Below, in pieces: positions 1 to 9,738 of a stretch of 64,000 bases of DNA (the first letter of the stretch is position 1; each line of letters opens with the position of its first letter). A model generated the notes under the pieces. The model worked only from the letters and a program-made list of their open reading frames with translations. It had not been told where the DNA came from and ran no database searches. The position numbers and the translations under genes are program-made. The stretch lies in the NCBI RefSeq assembly GCF_008802355.1, contig NZ_VZRA01000001.1:800525-864524 (forward strand), read 5' to 3'. Source of the stretch: Oryzomonas sagensis (GTDB lineage: Bacteria; Desulfobacterota; Desulfuromonadia; Geobacterales; Pseudopelobacteraceae).

Positions 1-33
1 CCGCTTGCCCAAAGGGGAAGGTGATATACACTT

Positions 34-915
34 ATGCCACGTGCTCTTACCATCATAAATGTCCTGCTTGGAATTGTCATCATTGCCCTTGTGGCGGCCA
101 TCACGGCCGACGGCCTGGGGCGGCGGCTCACTTCCGCCTTTGTTTCCAGGGGCGCGGGGGCCGGCAGACCGGCCCCCGCGCCCCTGCCGCTGCCCAAGAT
201 CGAGGACTTGGCGTTTTATGCCCCGATCCTGGTCAACGGCCTGTTCGGCAAGGCCGCCCAGGGGCCGCTCACCCCGCTGGCGAACGCCCCTGCGGCAGCC
301 CAGGCTGCCGCGCCGGTGACCGCACCGGCCGAACTGCTGTTGCTCGGCACGGCGACGGGCTCGTTCCGCGAGACCTTTGCCCTGGTGCGCAATACCGTCA
401 AGCAGGAGGAGCGCGTGTTCCGCCTGGGCGATATGGTCTTCGACGCCGGGCGCCTGGCCCAAGTGACCAAGGAGCGGGCCTTTATCGTGATTAACGGCAA
501 GAAGGTGGAGATTTTGACCCCCATGAGCCCCCCTCCGGCCGCTCCGGCCCAGCCGGGCACCCCCCAGGGAGGCGTGTCGGTCGCCAATATCGGCGGTGGG
601 AATTTCGTGATCGACCAGCGGGCGCTCAACGCCGCCCTGGACAACCCGGCCCAGGCCATGAGTGACGCCCGCCTGCTCCCCAGCCAGAAGGACGGCAAGG
701 TGGAGGGGTTCCGGGCCTCGGAGGTGAAGCCCAACGGCCTGTTCGCCCTGGTCGGCGTCAAGAACGGGGACGTCCTCCTGCGGCTCAACGATTTCCCCAT
801 GGACTCGCCGGACAAGGCTCTGCAGTCGTTCATCGCCCTCAAGGGGCAGAGCAAGCTCAAACTCGACCTTATCCGGGATGGACAGCCGGCGACATTCAAC
901 TACGATATCCGGTGA
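34..915 (+). CDS. gspC: Type II secretion system inner-membrane protein GspC
   Basis: GspC links the inner-membrane platform of the type II secretion system to the outer-membrane secretin. The 293-aa product has one N-terminal membrane anchor (about residues 6-25, rich in Ile, Val and Ala), a Pro/Ala linker, a homology-region domain around residues 85-155 and a C-terminal PDZ-like domain (about 215-293, with the signature GVKNGDVLLRLND). It directly precedes gspD, E and F, which fixes the assignment. The start follows a GGGGAAGG tract. The gene begins at the very edge of the window, so whether it is first in its operon cannot be seen. Confidence 0.88.
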   Translation: MPRALTIINVLLGIVIIALVAAITADGLGRRLTSAFVSRGAGAGRPAPAPLPLPKIEDLAFYAPILVNGLFGKAAQGPLTPLANAPAAAQAAAPVTAPAELLLLGTATGSFRETFALVRNTVKQEERVFRLGDMVFDAGRLAQVTKERAFIVINGKKVEILTPMSPPPAAPAQPGTPQGGVSVANIGGGNFVIDQRALNAALDNPAQAMSDARLLPSQKDGKVEGFRASEVKPNGLFALVGVKNGDVLLRLNDFPMDSPDKALQSFIALKGQSKLKLDLIRDGQPATFNYDIR

Positions 916-1003
916 ATAGCCCCTCTTCCGCTTCATGCCTGAAAAGGAAAACCGTTTGCCGGTCATCACGATTCCGCTGTTACGAAACAACGTGGAGGCA
1001 TGC

Positions 1004-2932
1004 TTGAAACAGTACCTGATACGCACATTCTGCACCCTGCTTCTGGCAGGAATAGTATGCACCCCGCCGGCTTTTGCCGCCCATGGGGTGGTGTTGAACT
1101 TCAACGACGTGGACATCTCCACCATGGTGAAGTTCATCAGCGACCTGACCGGGAAGAACTTCGTGATGGACGATCGGGTCAAGGGTAAGATCTCGGTCTA
1201 TTCCCCCTCCAAGCTCTCCACCGAAGAGGCCTACAATGTCTTTACCTCGGTGCTGGAACTGAAAGGTTTCACGGTGGTGCAGAGCGGCAAGGTGTTGAAG
1301 GTCGTCCCTTCGGCGAGCGCCAAGACCTCCGGCTTTCCCCTGCTGCCGTCGGGCAAGAGGCCGCCGGTCAACGACAGTTACATCGCCCAGGTGATCAAGC
1401 TGGAAAACATCTCGGCCCAGGAGGCGATCCCCTTCCTGCAGCCGCTGGTCTCCAAGGACGGCAGCATCTCGGCCTTTGGCTCCAGCAACCTGCTGGTGCT
1501 GGACGGGGCCATCAACCTGCGCAAGATCCAGGATATTTTGAAGATAATCGACACGGAGAAGACCCGTGAGGGGATCGAGATCATCTACCTGAAAAACGCC
1601 GCCGCCGAGAGCGCCGCCAAGACTATCCAGCAATGGCTCACCGGCAACGAGAGCAAATCCGGCGGGCAGCCGGGCGCGGCTACGGGCGCGGCTACGGCCT
1701 CCAGCGGTCAGGCAAGCGTGCTGGCCGACCAGCGGCTGAACGCCCTCCTGGTCTTCGGCAGCGACAGCATCAAGCATGCGGTGCGGGAGATGGTGACCAA
1801 ACTGGACGTGCCGTCCCCCGAAGCCAGCAACAAGGTCAACGTCTACTACCTGGAAAACACCGACGCCACCGAGATGGCCAAGGTGCTGGACGGCGTCATC
1901 AAGGGGATGAGCAGCGCCGCCGCGGCCACCACAGGACAGGCGGCCGGTACGACGGCGGCGCCCCAGACGTCACCCTTCGACAGCGGCAAGGTCACCATCA
2001 CCGCGGACAAGGCCTCCAACTCCCTGGTGATCATGGCGTCTCCCGCCGATTACAACAACCTGGTCCAGGTGATCAAGAAGCTGGACCGGCGCAGCAAGCA
2101 GGTCTTCGTGCAGGTGCTGATCGCCGAGGTCACGCTCTCCAAGTCGCGGCAAGTAGGCTTGCAGCTCGGCACCCTGGGGGTCAGCAGCATCAGCAGGTAT
2201 TTCGGCGTCGCGGGGTACTACGACCCCTTCGGCGTCCTCTCCACCATTGAAACCGCCACATCGTCGATTTCGTCCACCAGCGGCCTGTCCAGCTTATCCA
2301 CGCCGGCCAACATCGGGGCCGTACTCCAGGCCCTTGACTCCAACGGCTTGGTGAATGTCCTCTCCACCCCCAACATCCTGACCTCGGACAACAAGGAGGC
2401 CGAGATCGTCGTGGGTCAGAACGTCCCGTTCCAAGGGTCGTCCACGGTCTCCTCCGGGGTCACGACCACCTCCATCGAGCGCAAGGACGTGGGCATCACC
2501 CTGAAGATCAAGCCCCAGGTCAGCGAGGGAGACTACATCCGCATGGACCTCTCCCAGGAGATCTCCGCAATAGGCTCCACGGTCACGGTGGGGAGCGGCT
2601 CCACGGACCGCATCACCACCAAGCGCTCGGCCAAGACCAACGTCGTCGTCAAGGACAACGAGATGATCGTGATCGGCGGTCTGATCCAGGACCAGGACGA
2701 CATATCGGAGAGCAAGGTCCCGTTCCTGGGCGACATCCCCGGCCTGGGGTGGTTGTTCAAGACCAAGACCAAGAGCAAGAGCAAGACCAACCTGATGATC
2801 CTCTTGACCCCCCATATCGTCAAGGACAACGCCGACCTTACCGCCGTCTCCGACACCCAGCGGGCAAAATTCGGCGATGCCGCCAAGAAGGTCGAACCGG
2901 TGGACGTGCAGAAGGAGATCGGCGCGAAATGA
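1004..2932 (+). CDS. gspD: Type II secretion system secretin GspD
   Basis: This is the outer-membrane secretin channel of the type II system. I start it at TTG 1004, because GTGGAGG at 992-998 is well placed and translation then opens with a clean Sec signal peptide (MKQYLIRTFCTLLLAG, cleavage near AFA-AHG). The upstream in-frame ATG at 935 would bury that signal behind 23 residues. The mature 642-aa precursor shows an N0 domain (VVLNFNDVDISTMVKFISD), repeated N1-N3 domains separated by Gly/Ser/Ala-rich linkers, and the secretin core ending with VPFLGDIPGLGWLF. The stop overlaps the gspE start as ATGA, so the two are translationally coupled. No obvious C-terminal pilotin-binding domain is seen. 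Confidence 0.93.
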   Translation: MKQYLIRTFCTLLLAGIVCTPPAFAAHGVVLNFNDVDISTMVKFISDLTGKNFVMDDRVKGKISVYSPSKLSTEEAYNVFTSVLELKGFTVVQSGKVLKVVPSASAKTSGFPLLPSGKRPPVNDSYIAQVIKLENISAQEAIPFLQPLVSKDGSISAFGSSNLLVLDGAINLRKIQDILKIIDTEKTREGIEIIYLKNAAAESAAKTIQQWLTGNESKSGGQPGAATGAATASSGQASVLADQRLNALLVFGSDSIKHAVREMVTKLDVPSPEASNKVNVYYLENTDATEMAKVLDGVIKGMSSAAAATTGQAAGTTAAPQTSPFDSGKVTITADKASNSLVIMASPADYNNLVQVIKKLDRRSKQVFVQVLIAEVTLSKSRQVGLQLGTLGVSSISRYFGVAGYYDPFGVLSTIETATSSISSTSGLSSLSTPANIGAVLQALDSNGLVNVLSTPNILTSDNKEAEIVVGQNVPFQGSSTVSSGVTTTSIERKDVGITLKIKPQVSEGDYIRMDLSQEISAIGSTVTVGSGSTDRITTKRSAKTNVVVKDNEMIVIGGLIQDQDDISESKVPFLGDIPGLGWLFKTKTKSKSKTNLMILLTPHIVKDNADLTAVSDTQRAKFGDAAKKVEPVDVQKEIGAK

Positions 2933-4500
2933 GTCCGAGCCTGCTCCCGGAAGAACTGGCCGCCACCGCCCTGCGGCTGGGTATCGCCTGCCAGCCCGAG
3001 ATCGCGGTGGCCGAGGTCGATCCCGCCCTGTTGGCCCGGGTGCCGCTGACCTTCGCCCGGGCCCACGCCATCCTGCCCCTGCGGGAACAGGAGGGAAGGA
3101 TCAGGATCGCCCTCTCCAGCCCCGCCGCCCTCCTGGCCCTGGACGAACTCAGGCTTCTGTTCGGCAAACCGGTGGAGGCGGTCCTGGTGCCGGACGCCAC
3201 CCTGGGAGACGCCATCAACCACGTCTACGGCAGCCTCTCCGGCACCGCCCAGGAGGTACTCCAGGAGTTGGAGGGTGAAGACCTCTCCACGGTGGCCACC
3301 GCGCTCAACGACCCCCAGGACCTGCTGGACCTGGCCGACGAGGCCCCGGTCATCCGGCTGTTGAACTCCATCCTCTCGGAAGCGGTCAAGGAACGGGTCA
3401 GCGACATCCACATCGAACCCTACGAGCGCGACCTGGTGGTGCGCTTCCGCATCGACGGCATCCTCTACGAAAAGCTGACCCCCCCCAAGATCATCCAGGA
3501 TGCCCTGGTATCCCGGGTCAAGATCATGGCCGGCCTCAACATCGCCGAGAAGCGCCTGCCCCAGGACGGCCGCATCCGCGTGCTCGTCGCCGGTCGCGAC
3601 GTGGACATCCGCGTCTCCATCATCCCCACCTACTACGGGGAGCGTGCCGTACTGCGCCTTCTGGACAAGAAAAAAGGGGTGCTCTCCCTGGAGGACATAG
3701 GCCTGGGGGACGAAGGGGTGCGCACCATGGAGCGGGTGCTCGGCCGCACCAGCGGCATCGTCCTGGTGACCGGCCCCACCGGCAGCGGCAAATCCACCAC
3801 CCTCTACGCGGCCTTGAACCGGCTCAACACCAGCGAAAAGAACATCATCACCATCGAAGACCCGATCGAATACCAGATCAAGGGCATCGGCCAGATCCAG
3901 GTCAACGCCAAGATCGACCTGACCTTCGCCGCCGGGCTGCGCTCCATCCTGCGCCAGGACCCGGACATCATCATGGTCGGCGAGATCCGCGACGCCGAAA
4001 CGGCCGAGATCGCCATCCAGGCCAGCTTGACCGGCCACCTGGTGCTCTCCACCCTGCACACCAACGACGCCCCCACGGCCGTAACGCGTCTGGTGGACAT
4101 GGGCATCGAGCCGTTCATGATCGCCTCGTCCCTGACCGCGGTCATGGCTCAGCGCCTGGTGCGGGTGATCTGCCCCCACTGCCGTGAGGAATACCGGCCG
4201 GTGGAACAGTATGCCGGCATCACCCTGCCGGAGCGGCTCTACCGGGGACGCGGCTGCGACAAATGCTACGGTCTGGGCACCATGGGCCGCAGCGCCATCT
4301 ACGAGATCATGCCGGTGGACCAGGAGATCTGCTCCATGATCATCAAGCGCGCCCATGCCGGGGAGATCAAGGAATACGCCGTATCCCGCGGCATGAGGAC
4401 CCTGCGGGACGACGGCATGGCCCGGGCGGCGGCCGGCGTCACCACCATCGAAGAAGTACTGCGCGTCACCCAGGAAGACTATGCCGACGTTCCGGTATAA
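2929..4500 (+). CDS. gspE: Type II secretion system ATPase GspE
   Basis: This cytoplasmic hexameric ATPase powers pseudopilus assembly. ATG 2929 overlaps the gspD stop and sits behind GAAGGAGAT, so the longer open frame upstream is not used. The 523-aa product has an N-terminal GspE/MshEN domain (about 1-140), Walker A GPTGSGKST at residues 282-290, an Asp box and Walker B region (DPDIIMVGEIRD), and the His box LTGHLVLSTLHTNDA. A C4 zinc motif follows (CPHC near residue 415, CDKC about 30 residues later), typical of GspE and PilB. Its neighbours gspD and gspF separate it from the pilus paralog PilB. Confidence 0.94.
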   Translation: MSPSLLPEELAATALRLGIACQPEIAVAEVDPALLARVPLTFARAHAILPLREQEGRIRIALSSPAALLALDELRLLFGKPVEAVLVPDATLGDAINHVYGSLSGTAQEVLQELEGEDLSTVATALNDPQDLLDLADEAPVIRLLNSILSEAVKERVSDIHIEPYERDLVVRFRIDGILYEKLTPPKIIQDALVSRVKIMAGLNIAEKRLPQDGRIRVLVAGRDVDIRVSIIPTYYGERAVLRLLDKKKGVLSLEDIGLGDEGVRTMERVLGRTSGIVLVTGPTGSGKSTTLYAALNRLNTSEKNIITIEDPIEYQIKGIGQIQVNAKIDLTFAAGLRSILRQDPDIIMVGEIRDAETAEIAIQASLTGHLVLSTLHTNDAPTAVTRLVDMGIEPFMIASSLTAVMAQRLVRVICPHCREEYRPVEQYAGITLPERLYRGRGCDKCYGLGTMGRSAIYEIMPVDQEICSMIIKRAHAGEIKEYAVSRGMRTLRDDGMARAAAGVTTIEEVLRVTQEDYADVPV

Positions 4501-5692
4501 GGCATACACCGGCGCCGGGGCCACCGTCTCCGGCTCTATCGAGGCCGACTCCGAACGCCATGCCCTGGCCGACCTCAAGGGCAGAGGGCTTTTGCCGCGG
4601 GAGGTCAGCGAGGAGACGGCCGGGAGCGGCGCGAGCCGGGCCTTCTCCTTCAAGCGGGGCATCACTACCGCCGAACTGTCCCTGTTCACCCGGCGCCTGG
4701 CCACCCTGGTGGCCTCCTCCGTCCCCCTGTTCGAGGCCATGGGGTCGCTGCACGAGCAGGAGGAAAACGGCCCGCTCAAACAGGTGCTGGCGCGGGTGCG
4801 GGACCGGATCGCCGAAGGCGCCGCCCTGTCCCGTGCTCTGGCGGCCGAGCCCAAGATCTTCGGCGAGAGCTTCGTCAGCATGGTGTCTGCCGGCGAGGCC
4901 AGCGGCGCCCTCGATGCCGTCCTGGACCGGCTGGCCGACTTTCTGGAGGAACAGGAACAGGTAAAGAGCCGGGTTGTTTCCGCCCTGGCCTACCCGATCC
5001 TGATGGTGCTGGTGGGGAGCGGGGTCATGCTCTTCCTCCTGACCGTGGTCATCCCCAAGATCGTGGTCATCTTCGAGGAGAGCAAGGCCGCCCTGCCGCT
5101 GATCACGGTGATCCTGATCAAACTGTCCCATTTCCTGCGGGGGTGGTGGTGGATCCCGGTCGGACTGATCATCGGCTCCGTGTCGCTCTACCGTTCCGCC
5201 ATGCGGCGGGACAACCTGCGCATGAAGCGCGACCAACTGCTGCTCCGGGTGCCGGTAGCCGGCGGCATGCTGCAGCATCTGCTCCTGTCGCGCTTTGCCC
5301 GGGTTCTGGGGCTGTTGCTCTCCAGCGGCGTGCCGATCATCCGGGCCCTGGAGATCACCTCCGAGGTGCTGGTCAACCGGGTCTACCGCGCCTTTCTCCG
5401 CGAGGTGATGGAAGAGGTCTCCCAGGGGGGGAGCCTGTCGGGGAGCCTGAAGAAGAGCCGCCTGTTTCCCCCCATGCTGGTGCATCTTGCCGGCGTGGGC
5501 GAACGGGGCGGGACCCTGGAGGAGATGCTGCTCAAGGCCGGCACCGCCTACGAGCGGGAGTTCAGCACGCGGCTGACCCGCCTGATGGGGTTGATGGAAC
5601 CGCTGTTGGTCCTGGGCATGGGCCTGGCCGTCGGCGTCGTGGTCATGGCCGTGCTGTTGCCCATATTCGAGATGAACCAGCTAATCAAGTAG
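4481..5692 (+). CDS. gspF: Type II secretion system inner-membrane platform protein GspF
   Basis: GspF is the polytopic platform protein around which the GspE ATPase acts. The 403-aa product has the family start (MPTFRYKAY), two repeated T2SSF domains (about 70-195 and 270-395), and membrane segments near residues 165-190, 218-240 and 370-395. It overlaps the end of gspE by 20 nt, with AGGAAG just upstream of its ATG, implying coupled translation. It is the last gene of the first gsp block. The pseudopilin genes gspG-K, which often follow, are absent; a repeat element and a phosphorylase gene come next. Confidence 0.92.
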   Translation: MPTFRYKAYTGAGATVSGSIEADSERHALADLKGRGLLPREVSEETAGSGASRAFSFKRGITTAELSLFTRRLATLVASSVPLFEAMGSLHEQEENGPLKQVLARVRDRIAEGAALSRALAAEPKIFGESFVSMVSAGEASGALDAVLDRLADFLEEQEQVKSRVVSALAYPILMVLVGSGVMLFLLTVVIPKIVVIFEESKAALPLITVILIKLSHFLRGWWWIPVGLIIGSVSLYRSAMRRDNLRMKRDQLLLRVPVAGGMLQHLLLSRFARVLGLLLSSGVPIIRALEITSEVLVNRVYRAFLREVMEEVSQGGSLSGSLKKSRLFPPMLVHLAGVGERGGTLEEMLLKAGTAYEREFSTRLTRLMGLMEPLLVLGMGLAVGVVVMAVLLPIFEMNQLIK

Positions 5693-5776
5693 CAGGTTGT
5701 TGAAAAACAGCCATCTCGCCGCCCTCCTCGGGGCTCTCTCCGGGGTGCGGCGATCTGACTATTTTTGAACAACCTG
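5693..5776. repeat. Intergenic inverted repeat, copy 1
   Basis: The ends, CAGGTTGTTGAAAAACAGCC and TATTTTTGAACAACCTG, are imperfect inverted repeats of about 29 nt with roughly five mismatches. The same end sequences with a longer centre recur at 12408-12529. The element fills the gspF-glgP gap. It could act as a stem-loop in the transcript or be a non-autonomous mobile repeat. No coding capacity is seen. Confidence 0.7.
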
Positions 5777-5808
5777 GGTTTTCAACAACCCTGATTAGAG
5801 GTGCCGTT

Positions 5809-8373
5809 ATGGACTTTACCAAGATGCTGCACAAATTCACGGTCGTTCCGTCGCTGACCGACGAGTTGGTTGCGCTCCAGCGGGTCGCCTACAACTTCTG
5901 GTGGTGCTGGGAACCGGACGCCATCAACCTCTTCCGCCGCCTGGACACCGAATTGTGGGAAGCCACGCGTCACAACCCGGTGGAGATGCTGGGCATCCTC
6001 CAGCAGACCACCCTGGAGAGCCTGAAGAACGACGAAGGCTTCATGGCCCATCTCGCGATGGTGGACGAGAAGCTTTCCGACTACCTGGCGGAGAAAACCT
6101 GGTTCCAGAAGACCTGCAACGGCAGTTCCCAGATGAAGGCGGCCTATTTTTCCATGGAGTTCGGGCTGCACGAGTCGCTGCCGGTCTATTCCGGCGGCCT
6201 GGGCATCCTGGCCGGCGACCACCTCAAATCGGCCTCCGACCTGGGGCTGCCCCTGGTGGGCGTGGGGCTGCTCTACCGCCAGGGCTACTTCCGCCAGTAT
6301 CTCAACAACGAGGGGTGGCAGCAGGAGTACTACCCGGAGAACGACTTCTACAACCTGCCCCTGACCCTGGAGCGGGACGAACAGGGAGCCCCGCTCAGCA
6401 TAGAGCTGGACTTCGGCCCCCGCAGATTCAAGGTGCATATCTGGCGGGTGCAGGTCGGCCGGGTGCCGCTCTACCTCTTGGACACCAATCTGGAGGAGAA
6501 CAGCCCCGACGACCGCCTGATCACGGCCCAGCTCTACGGCGGCGATCAGGAGATGCGCATCCTGCAGGAGATCCTGCTGGGGATCGGCGGCATTCGCGCC
6601 CTGCGCGCCCTGGGGATCATCCCCAACGTGTGCCACATGAACGAAGGGCATGCCGCCTTCCTGGCCCTGGAACGCATCCTGCTCCTGATGGAGAAACGGG
6701 GCGTCCGGTTCAACGAGGCCCTGGAGATCGTCAGAGCCGGCAACGTCTTCACCACCCATACCCCGGTGGAGGCGGGCATCGACCATTTTCCCGCCGACCT
6801 GCTGGATCGCTATTTCGGCAAATACTACCGCTCCCTCGGCCTGAGTCGCGACGATTTCCTCGGCCTGGGGCGCCAGAACCCGAAGAACCCCCAGGAGACC
6901 TTCTGCATGGCGGTACTGGCCCTCAAGCTGGCCGGCCACGCCAACGGCGTCAGCGAACTGCACGGCGAGGTCTCGCGCAAGATGTGGAAGAACACCTGGC
7001 CGGAACTGCCCGAGGAGCAATTGCCGCTCACCTCCATCACCAACGGCGTCCATACCCGCACCTGGATGTCCAACCACATGGCCAGCCTGCTGGTGCGCTA
7101 CCTGGGGACCCGCTGGCTGGACGACCCGACCGACCACAACGTCTGGCGCCGTGTTTCAAAGATCCCGGACGCCGAGTTGTGGCGCACCCGCCAGAGCTGC
7201 CGCGAAAAGCTGGTGGATTTTGCCCGCAAGCGTCTCAAGGAACAGCTGGTCAAGGTGGGGGCCACGGTCAAGGAGATCGCCACGGCCGAGGAGGTCCTGG
7301 ACCCGGAGGTGCTGACCATCGGGTTTGCCCGCCGTTTTGCCACCTATAAGCGCGGCACGCTGCTGATGCGTGACCTGGACCGCCTGGCGCGCATCCTCAA
7401 CAATACGGAGATGCCGGTGCAGATCATCTTTGCCGGCAAGGCCCACCCCCAGGATCAGGAGGGGAAGGAACTGATCCGCCAGATCAATCAGATCTCCGAC
7501 CTGGAACGTTTCCGCCACCGGATCGTCTTCATCGAGGACTACGACATGGCGGTGGCCCGCCACCTGGTGCAGGGGGTGGACGTGTGGCTCAACACCCCGC
7601 GGCGGCCCCTGGAGGCCAGCGGCACCAGCGGCATGAAGGTGGCCTTCAACGGCGGCCTCAACATGAGCATCCTCGACGGCTGGTGGTGCGAGGGGTATCA
7701 GGGCAACAACGGCTGGGCCATCGGCAAGGGCGAGGTCTACGAGGATACGGAGTACCAGAACCAGGTGGAGAGCCGGGCCATCTACGATCTGCTGGAAAAG
7801 GAGATCGTTCCCCATTTCTACGACCGGGGCAGCGACGGCATCCCCCGCTCCTGGATCGCCACCATGAAGGCCTCCATGCAGAGCCTCTGCCCGGTATTCT
7901 CCACCGACCGCATGGTGCAGGAATACGCCGGACGCTCCTATACCCCTTCCTACCAGCAGTGGAAACAACTGGTGGACGACAACCTGGCCCTGGCCCTAGA
8001 CCTGGCGCGGTGGAAGGAACGCACCTTCAAGGCCTGGCCGTCGGTGCGCATCGAGGATGCCTCGGCCCAGGTCGCCGACGCGGTGGCGGTGGGCAGTCTC
8101 GTACCGGTGTCCGCCAAGGTGTTCCTGGGGGATCTTCCGGTGGAGGATGTGGCGGTGGAGGGGTATTTCGGCGTACTGGATTCAACCGGAAATATCCAGG
8201 GAGGGGAAACGGTCCCCCTGGAGCGTGTAACGCCGGCCGGAACCGGCCTCTACCAGTTCAGCGGCACCATCGAATGCCGTTTTTGCGGGCGGCACGGTTT
8301 CATGCTGCGGGTCATGCCCCGGCACAAGGTGTTGGGGAATGTGTACGAACCGGGGTATCTGCTCTGGGGATGA
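5809..8373 (+). CDS. glgP: Alpha-glucan (glycogen) phosphorylase, GT35 family
   Basis: This enzyme releases glucose-1-phosphate from glycogen or maltodextrin. The 854-aa protein matches the distant phosphorylase group that begins with a DUF3417-type domain (about 1-110, VAYNFWWCWEPDAI) before the GT35 core. The core holds the nucleotide- and glucan-binding stretches (YSGGLGILAGDHLKSASDLG; FTTHTPVEAGIDHF) and the pyridoxal-phosphate site EASGTSGMKVAFNGG, with the Schiff-base lysine near residue 610. About 110 C-terminal residues look like an accessory beta-domain. The gene sits between gspF and gspL with repeats upstream, so it probably entered or was moved into the secretion locus. Preceding RBS: AGAGGTG. 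Confidence 0.9.
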   Translation: MDFTKMLHKFTVVPSLTDELVALQRVAYNFWWCWEPDAINLFRRLDTELWEATRHNPVEMLGILQQTTLESLKNDEGFMAHLAMVDEKLSDYLAEKTWFQKTCNGSSQMKAAYFSMEFGLHESLPVYSGGLGILAGDHLKSASDLGLPLVGVGLLYRQGYFRQYLNNEGWQQEYYPENDFYNLPLTLERDEQGAPLSIELDFGPRRFKVHIWRVQVGRVPLYLLDTNLEENSPDDRLITAQLYGGDQEMRILQEILLGIGGIRALRALGIIPNVCHMNEGHAAFLALERILLLMEKRGVRFNEALEIVRAGNVFTTHTPVEAGIDHFPADLLDRYFGKYYRSLGLSRDDFLGLGRQNPKNPQETFCMAVLALKLAGHANGVSELHGEVSRKMWKNTWPELPEEQLPLTSITNGVHTRTWMSNHMASLLVRYLGTRWLDDPTDHNVWRRVSKIPDAELWRTRQSCREKLVDFARKRLKEQLVKVGATVKEIATAEEVLDPEVLTIGFARRFATYKRGTLLMRDLDRLARILNNTEMPVQIIFAGKAHPQDQEGKELIRQINQISDLERFRHRIVFIEDYDMAVARHLVQGVDVWLNTPRRPLEASGTSGMKVAFNGGLNMSILDGWWCEGYQGNNGWAIGKGEVYEDTEYQNQVESRAIYDLLEKEIVPHFYDRGSDGIPRSWIATMKASMQSLCPVFSTDRMVQEYAGRSYTPSYQQWKQLVDDNLALALDLARWKERTFKAWPSVRIEDASAQVADAVAVGSLVPVSAKVFLGDLPVEDVAVEGYFGVLDSTGNIQGGETVPLERVTPAGTGLYQFSGTIECRFCGRHGFMLRVMPRHKVLGNVYEPGYLLWG

Positions 8374-8424
8374 CGGGCAGCCCTCTGCCCGTTTATTCGA
8401 TTATTAACGTAACATAGGAACGAC

Positions 8425-9738
8425 ATGGACTATCTGGTCATACAGGTCGAATCGCAACGTGTTCTGGCGGCCCGCTTCGGGGTTGGGGGCACGTCCCTCT
8501 CCTTTTCGGGGGCAGCCGAATTTGAAATAACCGAGGAGCAGCCGCTCCCCGCCGTTGCCGGCCGGATCGCCGCCGGCATCAGCGGCGGGCCGCGCATCGT
8601 GCTCTGCCTCTCTCCGGCGTTCTTCGCCCAGCGGGAGGTGGAATTGCCGCTGGACAACCTGCGCAAGGTGCGGGAGGTGCTGCCGGGGCAGCTGCAGGGG
8701 GAGATCGCCCTGCCGGTGGAAGAGGTCGTGTTCGATGCCCTTCCGCTCGGAAGCGGGCGCTACTTGGCCCTGTGGGCGCGCAAGGCCGATCTCGGCCACG
8801 CCATCGACACCTTCCGGGAGGCGGGCTGCGAACCGCAGGTGGTCACCTCCGCCCTCTTCGCCTGGAATTTCCTGCCGGAATGCCCCGCCGACGCCGCGGT
8901 GTGCGACGGCACCGCCCTGGCGATCATGAGTGAAGACCGGGTGACCTTCGCCCGCGCCCTTGACGCCGCCGAGCCGCACCAGGGGATCGCCGCCACCCTG
9001 GCGGCCCTGGAACTGGCGGAGGCGCCGCTCCCTCCCCGGCTGGTCATCTTCGGCGAACACGCGGCCGAACTTGCCGCCGGTGGCGATCTCTCCCTGCCAA
9101 CGGAGCGGCTGGAGATGCCCCATGCCCTGGCCCCTCTGTTCAAAACCGATCAGGCGTTCCAGCACCTGGCCGGGCTGTTGGCCGTGGCCCGGGCCTGCCA
9201 GGCCGGCGTGCTCCCCGACTTCCGCCGGCAGGAGCTGGCCTGGACGGCCGGCGACGCCGCCCTACGGAAAAAACTGATCGTCACCGCCTGCCTTTCGGCC
9301 GTGGCGGTCATCCTGCTGTTCGTCTCCCAGGGGCTCAAGTACCGGGCCGCGAAGGCCGACCTGACCTCCCTGGACAAATCCATCGCCGCCATCTACCGGG
9401 GGATCTTCCCCGGTCGCCCCAAGGCCGTGGATGAAGTGGCCGAGGTCAAGGGGGAGATCAGAAAGCTGGCCGGCCCAGCGGAGGGGAGTTCCTCTCTCGA
9501 CGTATTCAAGAGACTGGCCGAAGCCAAGGGTACTACCATCAACGGCCTCTACGAGGCCGAGCTTGAGGGGGGCAACCTGCGGGTAAAGGGTGATGCCCGG
9601 TCGGCCCAGGCGGTCAACGAATTCAAGGCGGGCCTGGCGCCGTTCATGGCGACCGTGGAGTTGGGCGAGGTCAAAAGCCGCCCCGACGGCTCCGTGACCT
9701 TCACCCTGGCCGGCACGCTCAAGGAGGCCAGGAAATGA
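8425..9738 (+). CDS. gspL: Type II secretion system protein GspL
   Basis: GspL is a bitopic inner-membrane protein that docks GspE to the platform. The 437-aa product has an N-terminal actin/PilM-like cytoplasmic region (about 1-280; opening MDYLVIQVESQRVLAARF), one membrane helix (about 290-310, IVTACLSAVAVILLF) and a periplasmic ferredoxin-fold domain. Sequence identity in this family is low, so the call leans on architecture and on gspM and gspN directly downstream (ATGA overlap at 9735). A PilM-type protein of a type IV pilus is the main alternative, but the L-M-N order argues against it. Confidence 0.83.
   Translation: MDYLVIQVESQRVLAARFGVGGTSLSFSGAAEFEITEEQPLPAVAGRIAAGISGGPRIVLCLSPAFFAQREVELPLDNLRKVREVLPGQLQGEIALPVEEVVFDALPLGSGRYLALWARKADLGHAIDTFREAGCEPQVVTSALFAWNFLPECPADAAVCDGTALAIMSEDRVTFARALDAAEPHQGIAATLAALELAEAPLPPRLVIFGEHAAELAAGGDLSLPTERLEMPHALAPLFKTDQAFQHLAGLLAVARACQAGVLPDFRRQELAWTAGDAALRKKLIVTACLSAVAVILLFVSQGLKYRAAKADLTSLDKSIAAIYRGIFPGRPKAVDEVAEVKGEIRKLAGPAEGSSSLDVFKRLAEAKGTTINGLYEAELEGGNLRVKGDARSAQAVNEFKAGLAPFMATVELGEVKSRPDGSVTFTLAGTLKEARK

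Noticed and set aside
935-1003. ATG at 935 as the gspD start
   Set aside because: It would bury the signal peptide; TTG 1004 has a better ribosome site and gives a normal secretin precursor.
2533-4881. 782-codon open frame on the minus strand across gspD-F
   Set aside because: Covers parts of three recognised genes; the translation has no domain and is a GC-rich shadow.
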